Virus record (IMG/VR): IMGVR_UViG_3300030060_005257 | Coordinates: 1 to 21,383 of that record | Reading direction: 5' to 3' (one strand) | From: a virus | DNA length: 21,383 nt | Shown: in pieces, positions 6,166 to 15,131 of the stretch | Numbering within the stretch: the stretch's first letter is position 1 | How the letters are laid out: each line of letters starts with the position of its first letter | The notes under the pieces: generated by a model | The model's input: the letters and a program-made list of their open reading frames with translations, nothing else | The model's database searches: none | What the model was told of the DNA's origin: nothing | Position numbers and translations under genes: made by a program

Positions 6166-9100
6166 TAGCTAGGCCTTGATTGTGCTATGGCTTGACCTGT
6201 TGCATCTTCAGGAAACAAACTTGCATAGTTTTGTCTTAAATTAATACTAGGAGCTGCAGTTGTTGTGGTTTGTTCTGGAGCTACCGGTAATTGAGGTGCT
6301 TCTACTGGCTGTTCGACAGGTGGAACAGCAGGAGCATCAGTTTGTGGAACCATTCTTGATTGCTCTTCTGCTTTAGTTTGTCCTTGATGTATGTCTAACA
6401 TTTTTCTTTTCTCAGCATCAGGAGCATATTTATACATATAAGCATCAGGATAAAATTTCATAAGTGTTTCATCAGGTAGTTGAAACACATCTACAGATGG
6501 CGTGTCTACATTAGATCCTAAATTATTTAAATAAGTATCTATATCGCTTAAAGTAACTTTTCTATAATCCACCTCTATCGCATCTGCATCTGATGATATA
6601 ACAGCATTAAGAAAAGTAGCTAAACTTCTTGTTCTTTTTGGACCAAAGTATTGCCCTAATGGTTTTAAAGGATCTATAAATACTCCTGTTCCTAACAAAG
6701 AAGCTTGATCTTTTCTTGCAATACCTAAATAATTACGCAAAGTTGGTTTTGCATTTAATGCTGCTCTTTCTGCAGGAGTATACAAATCTAGTAAAGCACT
6801 TGTAGCTTTTGGATCTGTTAAAAGTTTACCTGCTCTCCTCAATAAAAAAAAAGTAGCTATGGTAGTTAATATACTATTATCACTAATGCCACCAGCACCC
6901 ATTGTTAAATATCCAGCTCCCAAACCTCCTAATGCAGATAAACCTGTAAGCCCAGCTCTTCTTGCTAAAAACTTTGATGGTTTTGTAAAACCAACACTAT
7001 CTACAGCCTCTAAAATATTTATTAACTCATCAACTTTTTTAAATTGTGCATCTCCAACCATTTCCCTAAAAGCACCTTGACCTGATACAGTATCTAATCC
7101 TAAGTTGCTTCTAAATTTGTCAAACTTAAAACCATCTTCTAAATTTATAACTTGAGTAAAATCTAAATCTTTACTTTGTATTTTTAATGAATTCATTAAA
7201 GACTCTCTGACAACAGGATTTTTTATATTCTCTATTTGTTTCATTAAACCTGGAGTTTCAATACCTTTGAATATACCTTTACTTATTTCATCTAAATATT
7301 GATAGGTGTTAACATCAGCGTCTTTTAGTTGTTTTCTAATCTGTAAAATATCTTTTGGAAAAATTTTTCTTTTAGCTCCCTCATCCATAGCATCTAAAAA
7401 AGAATCATACACATGTCGAGAAGATGCCCTTTTCATAAAATCTTTTGCGTAAGCTGATATTTGTGCATCACCTGAATCTACACCAATGATTTTTGCAAAC
7501 TGTGATATAGTGTCAGCATCTTTGCTTCTAAACACATTTTTTACCATAGAATCAAAAAATTCTTTTGGAGTAAAACTAACTTGAGCTCTGTTAACCATTT
7601 CTGGAGATAATAATTCAGCGTCACCAAGTTTAAGTCTTTTTGCTACTTTTTTTTCAAACTCAGAAATTGAACTATAAAATGTTTCATTTGCTTTTCTTAA
7701 CATATCTTTAGCTTGTGTTATTTTTAATATTGCTGCTTCTTCCGAACCTAATCTACTAATTAATTCACGACCCATTTGATTTTCAATAATCTCTTCGCCA
7801 GCTTCATTAGTTGTTTTTTTAAATAATTCTTCTACAGCTAATTTTTCTACAGACGCTAAATCTAAATCTAAATCTTGTATAAATCTTCTACCTAATTTTT
7901 GTACCATTGAGCTTTTATTTACTTTTAATAAATTATTCATGGCTGCTTTAAATCTAGCGACATCCATAAAACCCATACGATCAAAAGTAGCATCTGCTAT
8001 AACATTACCATCTGCATCTCTTTTTACTAATGTTCCAGAAATACCTCTGATTAATTCAGTAAATTCTCCTCCAAAATTATCTAATAAACTTTTAACTCTT
8101 GGATCATCTGTATTCTTTAATACTTGTTCAAATTTACCACCAGATAAAAAATTATTTTCAAAATCTTTAACAAATTTTTTAATTTTTGTTGTAGGAACCA
8201 CCATTAAATCTTCATCTTTTACAAAATTTCTTAAAGACTTGTATTGAGCCTCTATTACTGCATCACTTCTAAAATAATTTTGCTTCATAAGTTGAAGACC
8301 CTCTGCTCCTAATATTTCTGCGTGCCCATAAGGAGCAAAATCCTCTGATGCACTAAAAGCAGATCTGAAAACTTTGGGTAATTCTCTTTCTGCTTGTCTT
8401 CTTCCTGCATCCGCAACAAAAGGTGTTACACCAATGATTCTAAAAAAACCTTTTATAAATCCAGGAAAGCCCTCATCATCAGCTAGTTGAGCTAAACTTA
8501 AATTTACATTCTGTTCCTTTGCTATTGTCGCTAGTTTAACAGCATTGGGTCTGTTTAAACCTAACATACCTTTCACAACACCTCTACCTGCTCTGGCTGC
8601 AAAATACCCTGCAGTAGTACCTGCTATACCATAAAAAGTTGAGTTTACCATAGCATTGAAAGCGTGCATACCTACTTTTACTGACTCTGGGCCTTGATCT
8701 AACTCTTGAATAGATACATCATTTAAATCTAAGATAGCATTGGAATTTAATTCTGAATTATATTGAGCTATGTCAAAGCCTACTGATCCTAAACCAGCAC
8801 CTATTGCTCCACCTTGTAAAGATCTTAATTCTGTTCTAGCTATAGGACTTAAAACACTTTTACTACTTATTGCAGACTCTCCTAATTGTAAAATTTTGCT
8901 TCCTGTTTTTCTTGTAAAATTTATTGTTCGTGCTAAAGCACCCAATGCTTTACCTGGTCTACCAGGTAATTTGTTAGCCATAGCTTGTAAATCATCTGCA
9001 AATTTACTATTAGCTTTAGCAAAGTTAAATAATTCTGGTCTTTGTGAACCTACTCCTCTACCTGTTTCTTTTAAAGAATCTGCAATCTCTTTACTATTAG

Positions 9101-9410
9101 CTAGAAAAGGAGCAATGGAACCTACTAAGTCACCTACTAACTCGTAATCAGCTCTAGAGTCAAATAAAGTTCCTACAGGAGTATCTATACCTTTAGGTGT
9201 AGAAGCCTCTACTGCCTCTGATAAAATTTCACCAGTCGCTCCTACTTGCTTTAAAGTTAAACTTTCTAAAGTCTCATTACCAAAATTTATGCTGCCTTGC
9301 TCCTCTAAAGCTGCTAAAATATCTCTTTGTTCCTCTGTTAAGGCTCGTGTGTCTAATAAACCTTGGTCTATTTGATTTTGTATATCTTCTATTGTTGTTT
9401 GTTCACTCAT
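6165..9410 (-). CDS. Large internal virion / ejection-type protein
   Basis: A 1081-residue, mainly helical protein, the longest in the window. Segments rich in Gly/Ala near residues 195-215 and 255-275 and a hydrophobic stretch near 855-890 (LGALGGLGAGYLTMG, then TIATFFLLRR) could interact with membrane. A Pro/Gln/Glu/Thr-rich linker (about 1020-1060) leads to a C-terminal peptide with YASLFPEDATGQAIAQ, which I recall as a recurrent tail of marine podophage structural proteins. No lytic transglycosylase motif is evident, unlike T7 gp16. Position as last and largest of the GNAT/361/866/1081 set suggests a DNA-ejection protein carried in the capsid; this rests on synteny. The start at 9410 follows a weak GAGA site, 8 bases after the upstream stop. 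Confidence 0.75.
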   Translation of the reverse strand: MSEQTTIEDIQNQIDQGLLDTRALTEEQRDILAALEEQGSINFGNETLESLTLKQVGATGEILSEAVEASTPKGIDTPVGTLFDSRADYELVGDLVGSIAPFLANSKEIADSLKETGRGVGSQRPELFNFAKANSKFADDLQAMANKLPGRPGKALGALARTINFTRKTGSKILQLGESAISSKSVLSPIARTELRSLQGGAIGAGLGSVGFDIAQYNSELNSNAILDLNDVSIQELDQGPESVKVGMHAFNAMVNSTFYGIAGTTAGYFAARAGRGVVKGMLGLNRPNAVKLATIAKEQNVNLSLAQLADDEGFPGFIKGFFRIIGVTPFVADAGRRQAERELPKVFRSAFSASEDFAPYGHAEILGAEGLQLMKQNYFRSDAVIEAQYKSLRNFVKDEDLMVVPTTKIKKFVKDFENNFLSGGKFEQVLKNTDDPRVKSLLDNFGGEFTELIRGISGTLVKRDADGNVIADATFDRMGFMDVARFKAAMNNLLKVNKSSMVQKLGRRFIQDLDLDLASVEKLAVEELFKKTTNEAGEEIIENQMGRELISRLGSEEAAILKITQAKDMLRKANETFYSSISEFEKKVAKRLKLGDAELLSPEMVNRAQVSFTPKEFFDSMVKNVFRSKDADTISQFAKIIGVDSGDAQISAYAKDFMKRASSRHVYDSFLDAMDEGAKRKIFPKDILQIRKQLKDADVNTYQYLDEISKGIFKGIETPGLMKQIENIKNPVVRESLMNSLKIQSKDLDFTQVINLEDGFKFDKFRSNLGLDTVSGQGAFREMVGDAQFKKVDELINILEAVDSVGFTKPSKFLARRAGLTGLSALGGLGAGYLTMGAGGISDNSILTTIATFFLLRRAGKLLTDPKATSALLDLYTPAERAALNAKPTLRNYLGIARKDQASLLGTGVFIDPLKPLGQYFGPKRTRSLATFLNAVISSDADAIEVDYRKVTLSDIDTYLNNLGSNVDTPSVDVFQLPDETLMKFYPDAYMYKYAPDAEKRKMLDIHQGQTKAEEQSRMVPQTDAPAVPPVEQPVEAPQLPVAPEQTTTTAAPSINLRQNYASLFPEDATGQAIAQSRPS

Positions 9411-9418
9411 ACTATTCT

Positions 9419-12019
9419 CTAATTAACTGTTGGCAATCCTTGAGGAAAAACTTCCTTAATTCTATCTTCACTTAATTCCTCAGGTGGTATTTTTTTCTTT
9501 TGTTTATCTGTTAAAATTTGAAACTCTTGAAATAAATCCATCATTTTGTATTCACTTTCTATAGATGGATCTCCACCATTTTGCATGTACAACTCAGCGT
9601 TTGTTCTGAAAGCCTGTTGAAATTGTGGCATTAAATTTTTATATGCAAGTGCTATTTCTTTGTCAGATTTACCAAAAGTTATAATGGATGTTTGTCCTGC
9701 AGCATCAGTAACATCAGCAACTGTCAATCTATCAGTAGGTTTGTTAGCATTAGCTAACATATATTTCATTCTTTGCTCTATTAATCTCAACAGAGCCACT
9801 TGGCTTAAAATTTGATCTCTTTTACTACCTTGAAATTTATCTATGTCTATACCCATTCTTGCTGATGCTCTTCTACCCTCAAAACTAACAGCACCTGTTT
9901 TTTTGTCTGTAACTAATATTTTAGCAACTTCGTTTTCAACTTCTCTCATTTCTTTATCAAAGTGTGCTAGAAACTTATCTTTTTCTTTCCAGTCTTTACC
10001 TTCCGTTTGAGCTAGCAAATAATTTTTATATTGCACATCAAAACCAGATTGTAAAATCTTTTGATATTGTTGAGCAGTTTGCCCTGTCATATCTCCAAGC
10101 ACTTCATCCATGTTGCTTTTAACACCAGGAAAAATGCCAGCTAAGTCTTTAAATTGTTCTGCATATGATGCAAATTTAGATTGAAAAGAACCTACAGTTC
10201 CAAATTTTATAGCTCCTTGCTTGTTTATTGCTAATACATCATTTATAAAGCCTGCAGCTGTTTTAGCCATATTCATACCAACTAAAGCTTGATTTCTTGC
10301 TTTTGGATTAGCTGTAATTTTTTGTCTTTCATTGTATAATTCAAGTAAACTCACATCTTTTTTTTCACCGTCTACTATTTTTGTAACCATTACTTGATCT
10401 AAAGGTTTAATTTCAAATCTTCCATCTTTATAAGAACTTTTATCGACTACACCTATTTGACCATCTTTTGTTGTAGCAAACTCAAATTTAGTTAATCCAA
10501 ACATATTCATTCCAGGTGTTCTAATTAAAGCCAATTCGGTTTTACCTTGTATTTGCATAGAGTTATCTCTTGCTTTTTTGGCTAATTGTTCATTTTTTTC
10601 TCTAGCTAAATCTCTTGCCAGTAGATGACTTAATAATTTATTGCGGTCTTGAGCAATATCACCTATTTGAGAGCTAAGTAAAGCTTGGTTTTTGTTAAAA
10701 ACATCTTTTTCACCTTGTGATAAATTAGCTTCCATTACTTTTTCATATGCCATAAAACCATTTAATAATGCTAAATTTTGTTTTTTCTCAGATGCTCTGA
10801 TTGCCATCAGGTCATCAACAAAGACATTACCTGCTTTTGTTGTAATGTCTAACGCACCTTGTAAACCTCTATCAAAAGATCTACCACCAATCATATTTAA
10901 GCCAAATTTAATTAAAGTCATGTTTTTTTCAAAATCATTATCTCCTAAAGCATCTGCATATCTTGCTTTGTATTCATCAAATGTTTGTTTTTGATCAAAA
11001 TCATCTTGAATCTTTTTTTCATATTCATCTATGTTGGACTGGTATGATTTATATAATTGTTCTTTTTGTTCACTAAAAGTTTCTAAAGCTCCAAAATCTA
11101 CCCCAATATCTGGTAAGTCTTGCATAGCACCCTCGATACTACCACTTGGATTATTGCCAGATACTCTATTTTTAGTAGCTTCTTGTTTCATAGAATTTAA
11201 TGACCCTTCAGAGTCTGCCTGCATATCAATTTTAGGTTTTGTTTCTTTATCTAAAGTTTCTTTACTAGCAACAGCTTCATCTACATTTTCTTCTTCTGCT
11301 TTTTTAACAGGTTCATTAGACTTATTTCTTATGTCTGTTATTTTTTTATTTAATTTATCTAAATCATCTTTTGTTTTTTCACTTTTATCGTATTCTATTA
11401 AAGCTTCTTTTTCTTGTTGACTTACTTTGTCGCTGAAAATTTTAGATATTTCTTCATTTGTGACATCATTTTGATCTACTTTTTTATCTTCTTGAGCAGA
11501 TTGTTCATCTTGAACATCTTTAGCTTTTTGCTCTATGATTGCATTTCTATTCTCAGAACTTAAAAGTTCTTGATTTGGCTCACCTCCAAATAAAAACTCT
11601 AAAGGTAAAGCGGCAAGACTTCCTACCATTCCTAACTTACCAGCTCTTCCAACATTTCTACCAAACCTTGATGCGGGCACATCTTTTCCGGTAAACAATC
11701 TTTGTAAAACTGAAGGAGCTATTAAAGTTGCAAGACCACCATACCCTGCAGTCTCAAGAGGAGTTGCATCTTCATCTCTTGCTGCTTGAACATCAAAAGG
11801 TATTAAAAGTCCTTCTAAACCTGCTCCTCTCATAACAGCACCTTTTGTTCTAGGTCCCTCAACCATACTTTTATCAAATAAATCTTGTTGTATTCTTGGC
11901 ACCTTTTGTCTTGTTCCAAATCCAAAACGACCACGATTAATAGCTCTACCACCACGAACTAAAGCTCCTATGCCTCGTGCTCCTAAATTTAAAAATGTTG
12001 GTAAGAGGGAAGCTACCAT
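9419..12019 (-). CDS. Virion structural protein, probable ejection/core protein
   Basis: An 866-residue protein. The N-terminal 160 residues are Gly/Arg-rich with hydrophobic patches (for example LGMVGSLAALPLEFLFGG near 133-150). Residues about 160-275 are an extremely charged, probably disordered or coiled-coil stretch full of E, K, D and Q. From about 330 onward it is long and helical (FGALETFSEQKEQLYKSYQS). There is no enzymatic motif that I can see. The layout suits an internal protein that unfolds to pass the portal, like T7 gp15, though sequence similarity is not claimed. The ATG shares one base with the TAA of the 361-residue gene. Assembly or tape-measure-like roles are alternatives. 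Confidence 0.75.
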   Translation of the reverse strand: MVASLLPTFLNLGARGIGALVRGGRAINRGRFGFGTRQKVPRIQQDLFDKSMVEGPRTKGAVMRGAGLEGLLIPFDVQAARDEDATPLETAGYGGLATLIAPSVLQRLFTGKDVPASRFGRNVGRAGKLGMVGSLAALPLEFLFGGEPNQELLSSENRNAIIEQKAKDVQDEQSAQEDKKVDQNDVTNEEISKIFSDKVSQQEKEALIEYDKSEKTKDDLDKLNKKITDIRNKSNEPVKKAEEENVDEAVASKETLDKETKPKIDMQADSEGSLNSMKQEATKNRVSGNNPSGSIEGAMQDLPDIGVDFGALETFSEQKEQLYKSYQSNIDEYEKKIQDDFDQKQTFDEYKARYADALGDNDFEKNMTLIKFGLNMIGGRSFDRGLQGALDITTKAGNVFVDDLMAIRASEKKQNLALLNGFMAYEKVMEANLSQGEKDVFNKNQALLSSQIGDIAQDRNKLLSHLLARDLAREKNEQLAKKARDNSMQIQGKTELALIRTPGMNMFGLTKFEFATTKDGQIGVVDKSSYKDGRFEIKPLDQVMVTKIVDGEKKDVSLLELYNERQKITANPKARNQALVGMNMAKTAAGFINDVLAINKQGAIKFGTVGSFQSKFASYAEQFKDLAGIFPGVKSNMDEVLGDMTGQTAQQYQKILQSGFDVQYKNYLLAQTEGKDWKEKDKFLAHFDKEMREVENEVAKILVTDKKTGAVSFEGRRASARMGIDIDKFQGSKRDQILSQVALLRLIEQRMKYMLANANKPTDRLTVADVTDAAGQTSIITFGKSDKEIALAYKNLMPQFQQAFRTNAELYMQNGGDPSIESEYKMMDLFQEFQILTDKQKKKIPPEELSEDRIKEVFPQGLPTVN

Positions 12020-13104
12020 TAAACTGTTTGACCCCCTACACTAGCTTGTTTTTGTCCTGGTGAAAATAAAGAGTAAACACCATATGCTGCAGCACCTGCA
12101 CCTGCCGCTTGTGCAAGAGGATTAGTACCAGGACCCGTGCTTCTAGTTATTTCAGAAGCTGCAGTTGGTAAGGTGGTCATGATACCTTTTGCAAATTCTA
12201 ATCTTTGGAATGGCTCATAAGCTCTTGCAACTTCTGTTGCTCTTTCTGCTTGTAAGGCTCTATCTGCAACTTGCCTTTGTAAAGCTCCAGCAGCACCTAG
12301 TTGTGATATATCTGCTCTTTGTGCAGTTTGTTGTTGGTTAGCTAAATTAGCCAATGCTGTTCCTGTGTCCATAGCAGCTCTTGTTTGAAACTCTCTTTGT
12401 CCTATCGCTAAACCTGTGGCTCTGTCAAATCCACCTGCTCTTAGTTGACCAATAACTCCTAATCTTCTACCTTCTTCTTCTGCCCTTTGCACACCTTCTC
12501 TACCACCACCAAAAGCACCTGACTCCACCGCTTGAGCAGCTTGTTGATTTTGTTTCATAGCACTTTGTCTATTAATTTCATCAATCACATATCGTTCATA
12601 CGGATTCATAAATGCATCTATATCTGGCTGTTGCATAGCTAAAATATTACCTTGTAGAATTGATGCTATACCAGCAGTTCTAGTAGCATCACCCACACCT
12701 GTTTGTCCAGCTTTAGCTATAGCTTGTTGTTCTAACGGAGCTAAATTAGCAACTTGAAACTCTGGTACTTCTATTGGTTGTCTAGCTAATTGCATGGCTT
12801 CGTCATACAAAGCTAACTTTCTGCCTTCTATTTCAGGAGCCTCTCTCGTGATCGTTGTTGTTTTACCAGGGGCAGCTGGTGCTGGAGCTGGGGAACTACC
12901 TCCACCACCAAAGTAACCTTTGAGACCAGTTTTAACATTAACCTTTCCTGCCCCACCTAACTCTTGTAAAATCTTAACCTCGTAAGGATTTACATGAGCA
13001 AGTTCTGTATCTTCATATTCTCCCTTTTCAGCGATATCATCATATAAAATATTATATAATTTTACTTTAAACTTAACGGGTAAAAGTTTAAGTATCCATT
13101 TCAT
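12019..13104 (-). CDS. Marine-phage virion protein, probable gp14-position ejection protein
   Basis: A 361-residue protein starting MKWILKLLPVKFKVKLYNIL. A DTELAHVNPYEVKILQELGG segment is followed by a poly-Gly/Pro/Ala linker (GGGGSSPAPAPAAPG) and a long Ala/Gln-rich helical region including MNPYERYVIDEI and QAVESGAFGGGREG, a motif I recall in many marine phage structural proteins. A short Gly/Ala hydrophobic stretch lies near the C-terminus (AAGAGAAAYGVYSLF). I chose ATG at 13104: AAAGG lies about 9 bases upstream. A TTG at 13122 would add six residues. The start lies inside the end of the GNAT-like gene (17-nt overlap). The role as virion component is well supported by context; the ejection role is inferred from order. 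Confidence 0.8.
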   Translation of the reverse strand: MKWILKLLPVKFKVKLYNILYDDIAEKGEYEDTELAHVNPYEVKILQELGGAGKVNVKTGLKGYFGGGGSSPAPAPAAPGKTTTITREAPEIEGRKLALYDEAMQLARQPIEVPEFQVANLAPLEQQAIAKAGQTGVGDATRTAGIASILQGNILAMQQPDIDAFMNPYERYVIDEINRQSAMKQNQQAAQAVESGAFGGGREGVQRAEEEGRRLGVIGQLRAGGFDRATGLAIGQREFQTRAAMDTGTALANLANQQQTAQRADISQLGAAGALQRQVADRALQAERATEVARAYEPFQRLEFAKGIMTTLPTAASEITRSTGPGTNPLAQAAGAGAAAYGVYSLFSPGQKQASVGGQTV

Positions 13105-13498
13105 AGTACATACCTTTTTCAATAAAATTTAAATTTAATTTTTTGTTTATCTTTGACCAACCTTTTCTACCTATAATCTCCACACCTTTACAACCACTTC
13201 TTATACTCTCTACTCTAAAAAAATCTATTATAGTTTTCATATGATTAATTAAACCTGTACCACCAATAAATAAAACACAATAAACTTGCTTAGCAGGATA
13301 AATCATAACTTGACTTACAAATGCACCAATTAAAAAATCATCATTAAAAATACCAAAAAGTTTCATAACTCCTGCATTTAATTTTTCGTAAGTGCTTGAA
13401 AGGGTATGCCTTCCGTTACTCAAATCAACAGCTTTTTCTATCATAACAGACACAGTATTCCAACACTCCTCGGCATGTAATTGTTTTATTTTGATCAT
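13088..13498 (-). CDS. GNAT-like small protein, T7 gp13-position
   Basis: A 136-residue protein with the alpha/beta pattern of a GNAT acyltransferase: an N-terminal strand-helix, a central strand region (GIFNDDFLIGAFVSQVMI, then KQVYCVLFIGG), a helix (INHMKTIIDFFRVESIRSGC) and closing strands (KGVEIIGRKGW and FIEKGMYYEMD). The usual acetyl-CoA loop R/Q-x-x-G-x-G/A is not evident; GGTGL sits near the expected place. T7 gp13, another small GNAT-like protein, lies just before gene 14, so this may be a virion assembly factor rather than an active enzyme. Its ATG overlaps the upstream stop by 4 nt (ATGA), and its 3' end contains the start of the next virion gene. Confidence 0.65.
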   Translation of the reverse strand: MIKIKQLHAEECWNTVSVMIEKAVDLSNGRHTLSSTYEKLNAGVMKLFGIFNDDFLIGAFVSQVMIYPAKQVYCVLFIGGTGLINHMKTIIDFFRVESIRSGCKGVEIIGRKGWSKINKKLNLNFIEKGMYYEMDT

Positions 13499-14325
13499 GA
13501 TGTAATGTCATATATCCTTTTCAACTGACTCTGTTGTTTATAAAAAAAGTCAGCTCCTTTTTTTCTCATGTCTTTAAAATCTTTTGGGTTTGCTCCTTGC
13601 ATAATACCAGCACCTAATACTGCATCTGCTCTACTTACAAATTCTCCATCTGCTAATTGAGCTAACATAGTATCTTTATCTTTGTTACCTATGCCAGATC
13701 CATCTTCAACATATCCTTTTGCTCGCACATAATTATTAGTATCGTTTTCATCGTTTTCTATTTTACTTGGTAAATAATTTACACCACCCTCATTATATTT
13801 AGGTAAGGTATCCACTATACCCCCTTTTGCTAATGTATAAATAGGCGAATCTACTAAAGTCTGAGGTGCAGATGTATACTGAAATCTTCCGGATGCTCCT
13901 CGCACTTGTTCATCCGCTTTTTGTTTTGCAAGTGCGTATGCTGTTTCATCAAAATCAGGCATAGGTGCAACATCTTGTTGCAATGCTCCACCGCCCAACA
14001 GTAAAGGACTAGCTGCTGCACCAGCTAAAGCTATTTGTTTTCCTGTGCTTAGACCTTTTAATGTAGGCACCAATCCTGTTTTTACAGGGACCGCAGAGGT
14101 TAAATTTGTTGGAGTCATTGCTCCCACACTAGAATATCCTGGAGGAGTAATTCCGGCAATACCACCACCTAAAGTTTGAGGAAATGCATACCCACCTGCT
14201 GTTCCTATTGCACCACCGATTAATGCATTCTTAATCATATCTCTATTTGATCCTCCTGATGCTTTTGTATATAGAGCTCCAAGACCTGCTCCTATTACTG
14301 CAGCCATAACTGGAAATCCTGCCAT
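13495..14325 (-). CDS. Virion-associated protein with Gly-rich N-terminus and tail-type C-terminal motif
   Basis: A 276-residue protein. Gly/Ala-rich segments in the first 110 residues (AAVIGAGLGALYT and LIGGAIGTAGGY) resemble membrane-active or core-packing stretches. The C-terminal part contains DTMLAQLADGEFVSRADAVL (about 219-238), close to a motif I know from phage tail and tape-measure proteins, and ends in helices with KGADFFYKQQSQLKRIYD. It opens the cluster leading to the large core proteins and has both a strong AAGGAG site before the ATG at 14325 and a promoter 20-50 bases upstream. Structural or injection function is an inference from motif and neighbours. Confidence 0.75.
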   Translation of the reverse strand: MAGFPVMAAVIGAGLGALYTKASGGSNRDMIKNALIGGAIGTAGGYAFPQTLGGGIAGITPPGYSSVGAMTPTNLTSAVPVKTGLVPTLKGLSTGKQIALAGAAASPLLLGGGALQQDVAPMPDFDETAYALAKQKADEQVRGASGRFQYTSAPQTLVDSPIYTLAKGGIVDTLPKYNEGGVNYLPSKIENDENDTNNYVRAKGYVEDGSGIGNKDKDTMLAQLADGEFVSRADAVLGAGIMQGANPKDFKDMRKKGADFFYKQQSQLKRIYDITS

Positions 14326-14343
14326 ATTAATCTCCTTTGTTAT

Positions 14344-14373
14344 AGTATAGTTTACTTGTTTTTTGGCTGTCTA
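14344..14373 (-). promoter_or_regulatory. Probable promoter for the virion core cluster
   Basis: On the minus strand TAGACA (14373-14368, 5/6) and TATACT (14349-14344, 5/6) are separated by 18 bases. The start would lie near 14337, and the short leader carries AAGGAG before the ATG at 14325. The -35 lies inside the 3' end of the GT-A glycosyltransferase gene. This would allow the core proteins to be expressed separately from the modification-enzyme island. Confidence 0.5.
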
Positions 14374-15131
14374 TCAAGACCTTGTAGAACCATTTCGTCT
14401 AATAAGCGACCAGAAAATTGATATTCTCCCACATGGGTAATGTATTCAGTAATCAAAGCCATGCATTTACCACCCATTTTTCTCCATAATCTAGAAAAAG
14501 CAAAGTCTTCTCCATAATATCTTTGCTTTTTTTTATCGTAATAAGTGTCAAAAAAATTATATAAGTGAGGTCTTGTAACAAGTTCATCGTCTATAACTGT
14601 TTCTTGTTTGATTGTTAAATCTGGATAAGCTTTTATCATTTTTTTAAATACTTCTCTTTTTATTAACATACAACCAGTCATAGAATGACTAAGTTCAATC
14701 ATATCGTTTTTTAATTTTATGTCATTCTCTTCATCTAATAATCTTACTGGATACATATTACCAGCAGTATCTCTTTGTTTTTTATTTAAATTCAAATCTT
14801 TATATTTATCAAATACATTATTCCATTGAATAATTTTCATAGGATATGGGCAACTCAATACATCTTGTTTTTTCTCTAACATTTTAAATATAACATCAGT
14901 ATCAAATAAGATATCGCTATCAATAAATAATAAATGTGTATGATCAGTTTGAAGAAACTCACTTACACATAGATTCCTACCCATAGTAACTAAAGACGAT
15001 TTCATCATATGTAATGTTAATTTAATTTTTTTATTAAAACATTCTTCTTGTAATTTAAAAACTGATTGCATGTAATGAACTGTCACTTTGTCATGAACTG
15101 GTGTTGCTAAAAATAATTTAACCTCTTTCAT
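14352..15131 (-). CDS. GT-A fold glycosyltransferase (GT2-like)
   Basis: A 259-residue protein with a Rossmann-like start (VKLFLATPVHD), the nucleotide-sugar/metal motif DSD at residues 71-73 inside LLFIDSDILFD, the strand YPMKIIQW, a GCMLIKREVF segment near 153-162, and YYGEDFAFSRLWRKMG (205-220) with acidic residues at the site of the GT-A catalytic base. This arrangement is typical of phage GT-A enzymes that move a sugar from a nucleotide donor. The acceptor is unknown: a virion protein, DNA base or host glycan are possible. It overlaps the preceding GT4-type gene by 14 nt, so the two transferases are probably made together. It lies between the SET/2OG genes and the virion core genes. Confidence 0.88.
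   Translation of the reverse strand: MKEVKLFLATPVHDKVTVHYMQSVFKLQEECFNKKIKLTLHMMKSSLVTMGRNLCVSEFLQTDHTHLLFIDSDILFDTDVIFKMLEKKQDVLSCPYPMKIIQWNNVFDKYKDLNLNKKQRDTAGNMYPVRLLDEENDIKLKNDMIELSHSMTGCMLIKREVFKKMIKAYPDLTIKQETVIDDELVTRPHLYNFFDTYYDKKKQRYYGEDFAFSRLWRKMGGKCMALITEYITHVGEYQFSGRLLDEMVLQGLDRQPKNK

Noticed and set aside
8951-8968. Palindrome TACCTGGT-CT-ACCAGGTA
   Set aside because: It lies in mid-gene and follows from the repeated Pro-Gly codons of an LPGRPG peptide; no regulatory role is suggested.
6859-9147. Plus-strand open frames of 70-125 codons inside the 1081-residue gene, and similar ones inside the 866-residue gene
   Set aside because: They are antisense shadows of well-supported long minus-strand genes, with no ribosome binding sites or recognisable motifs.
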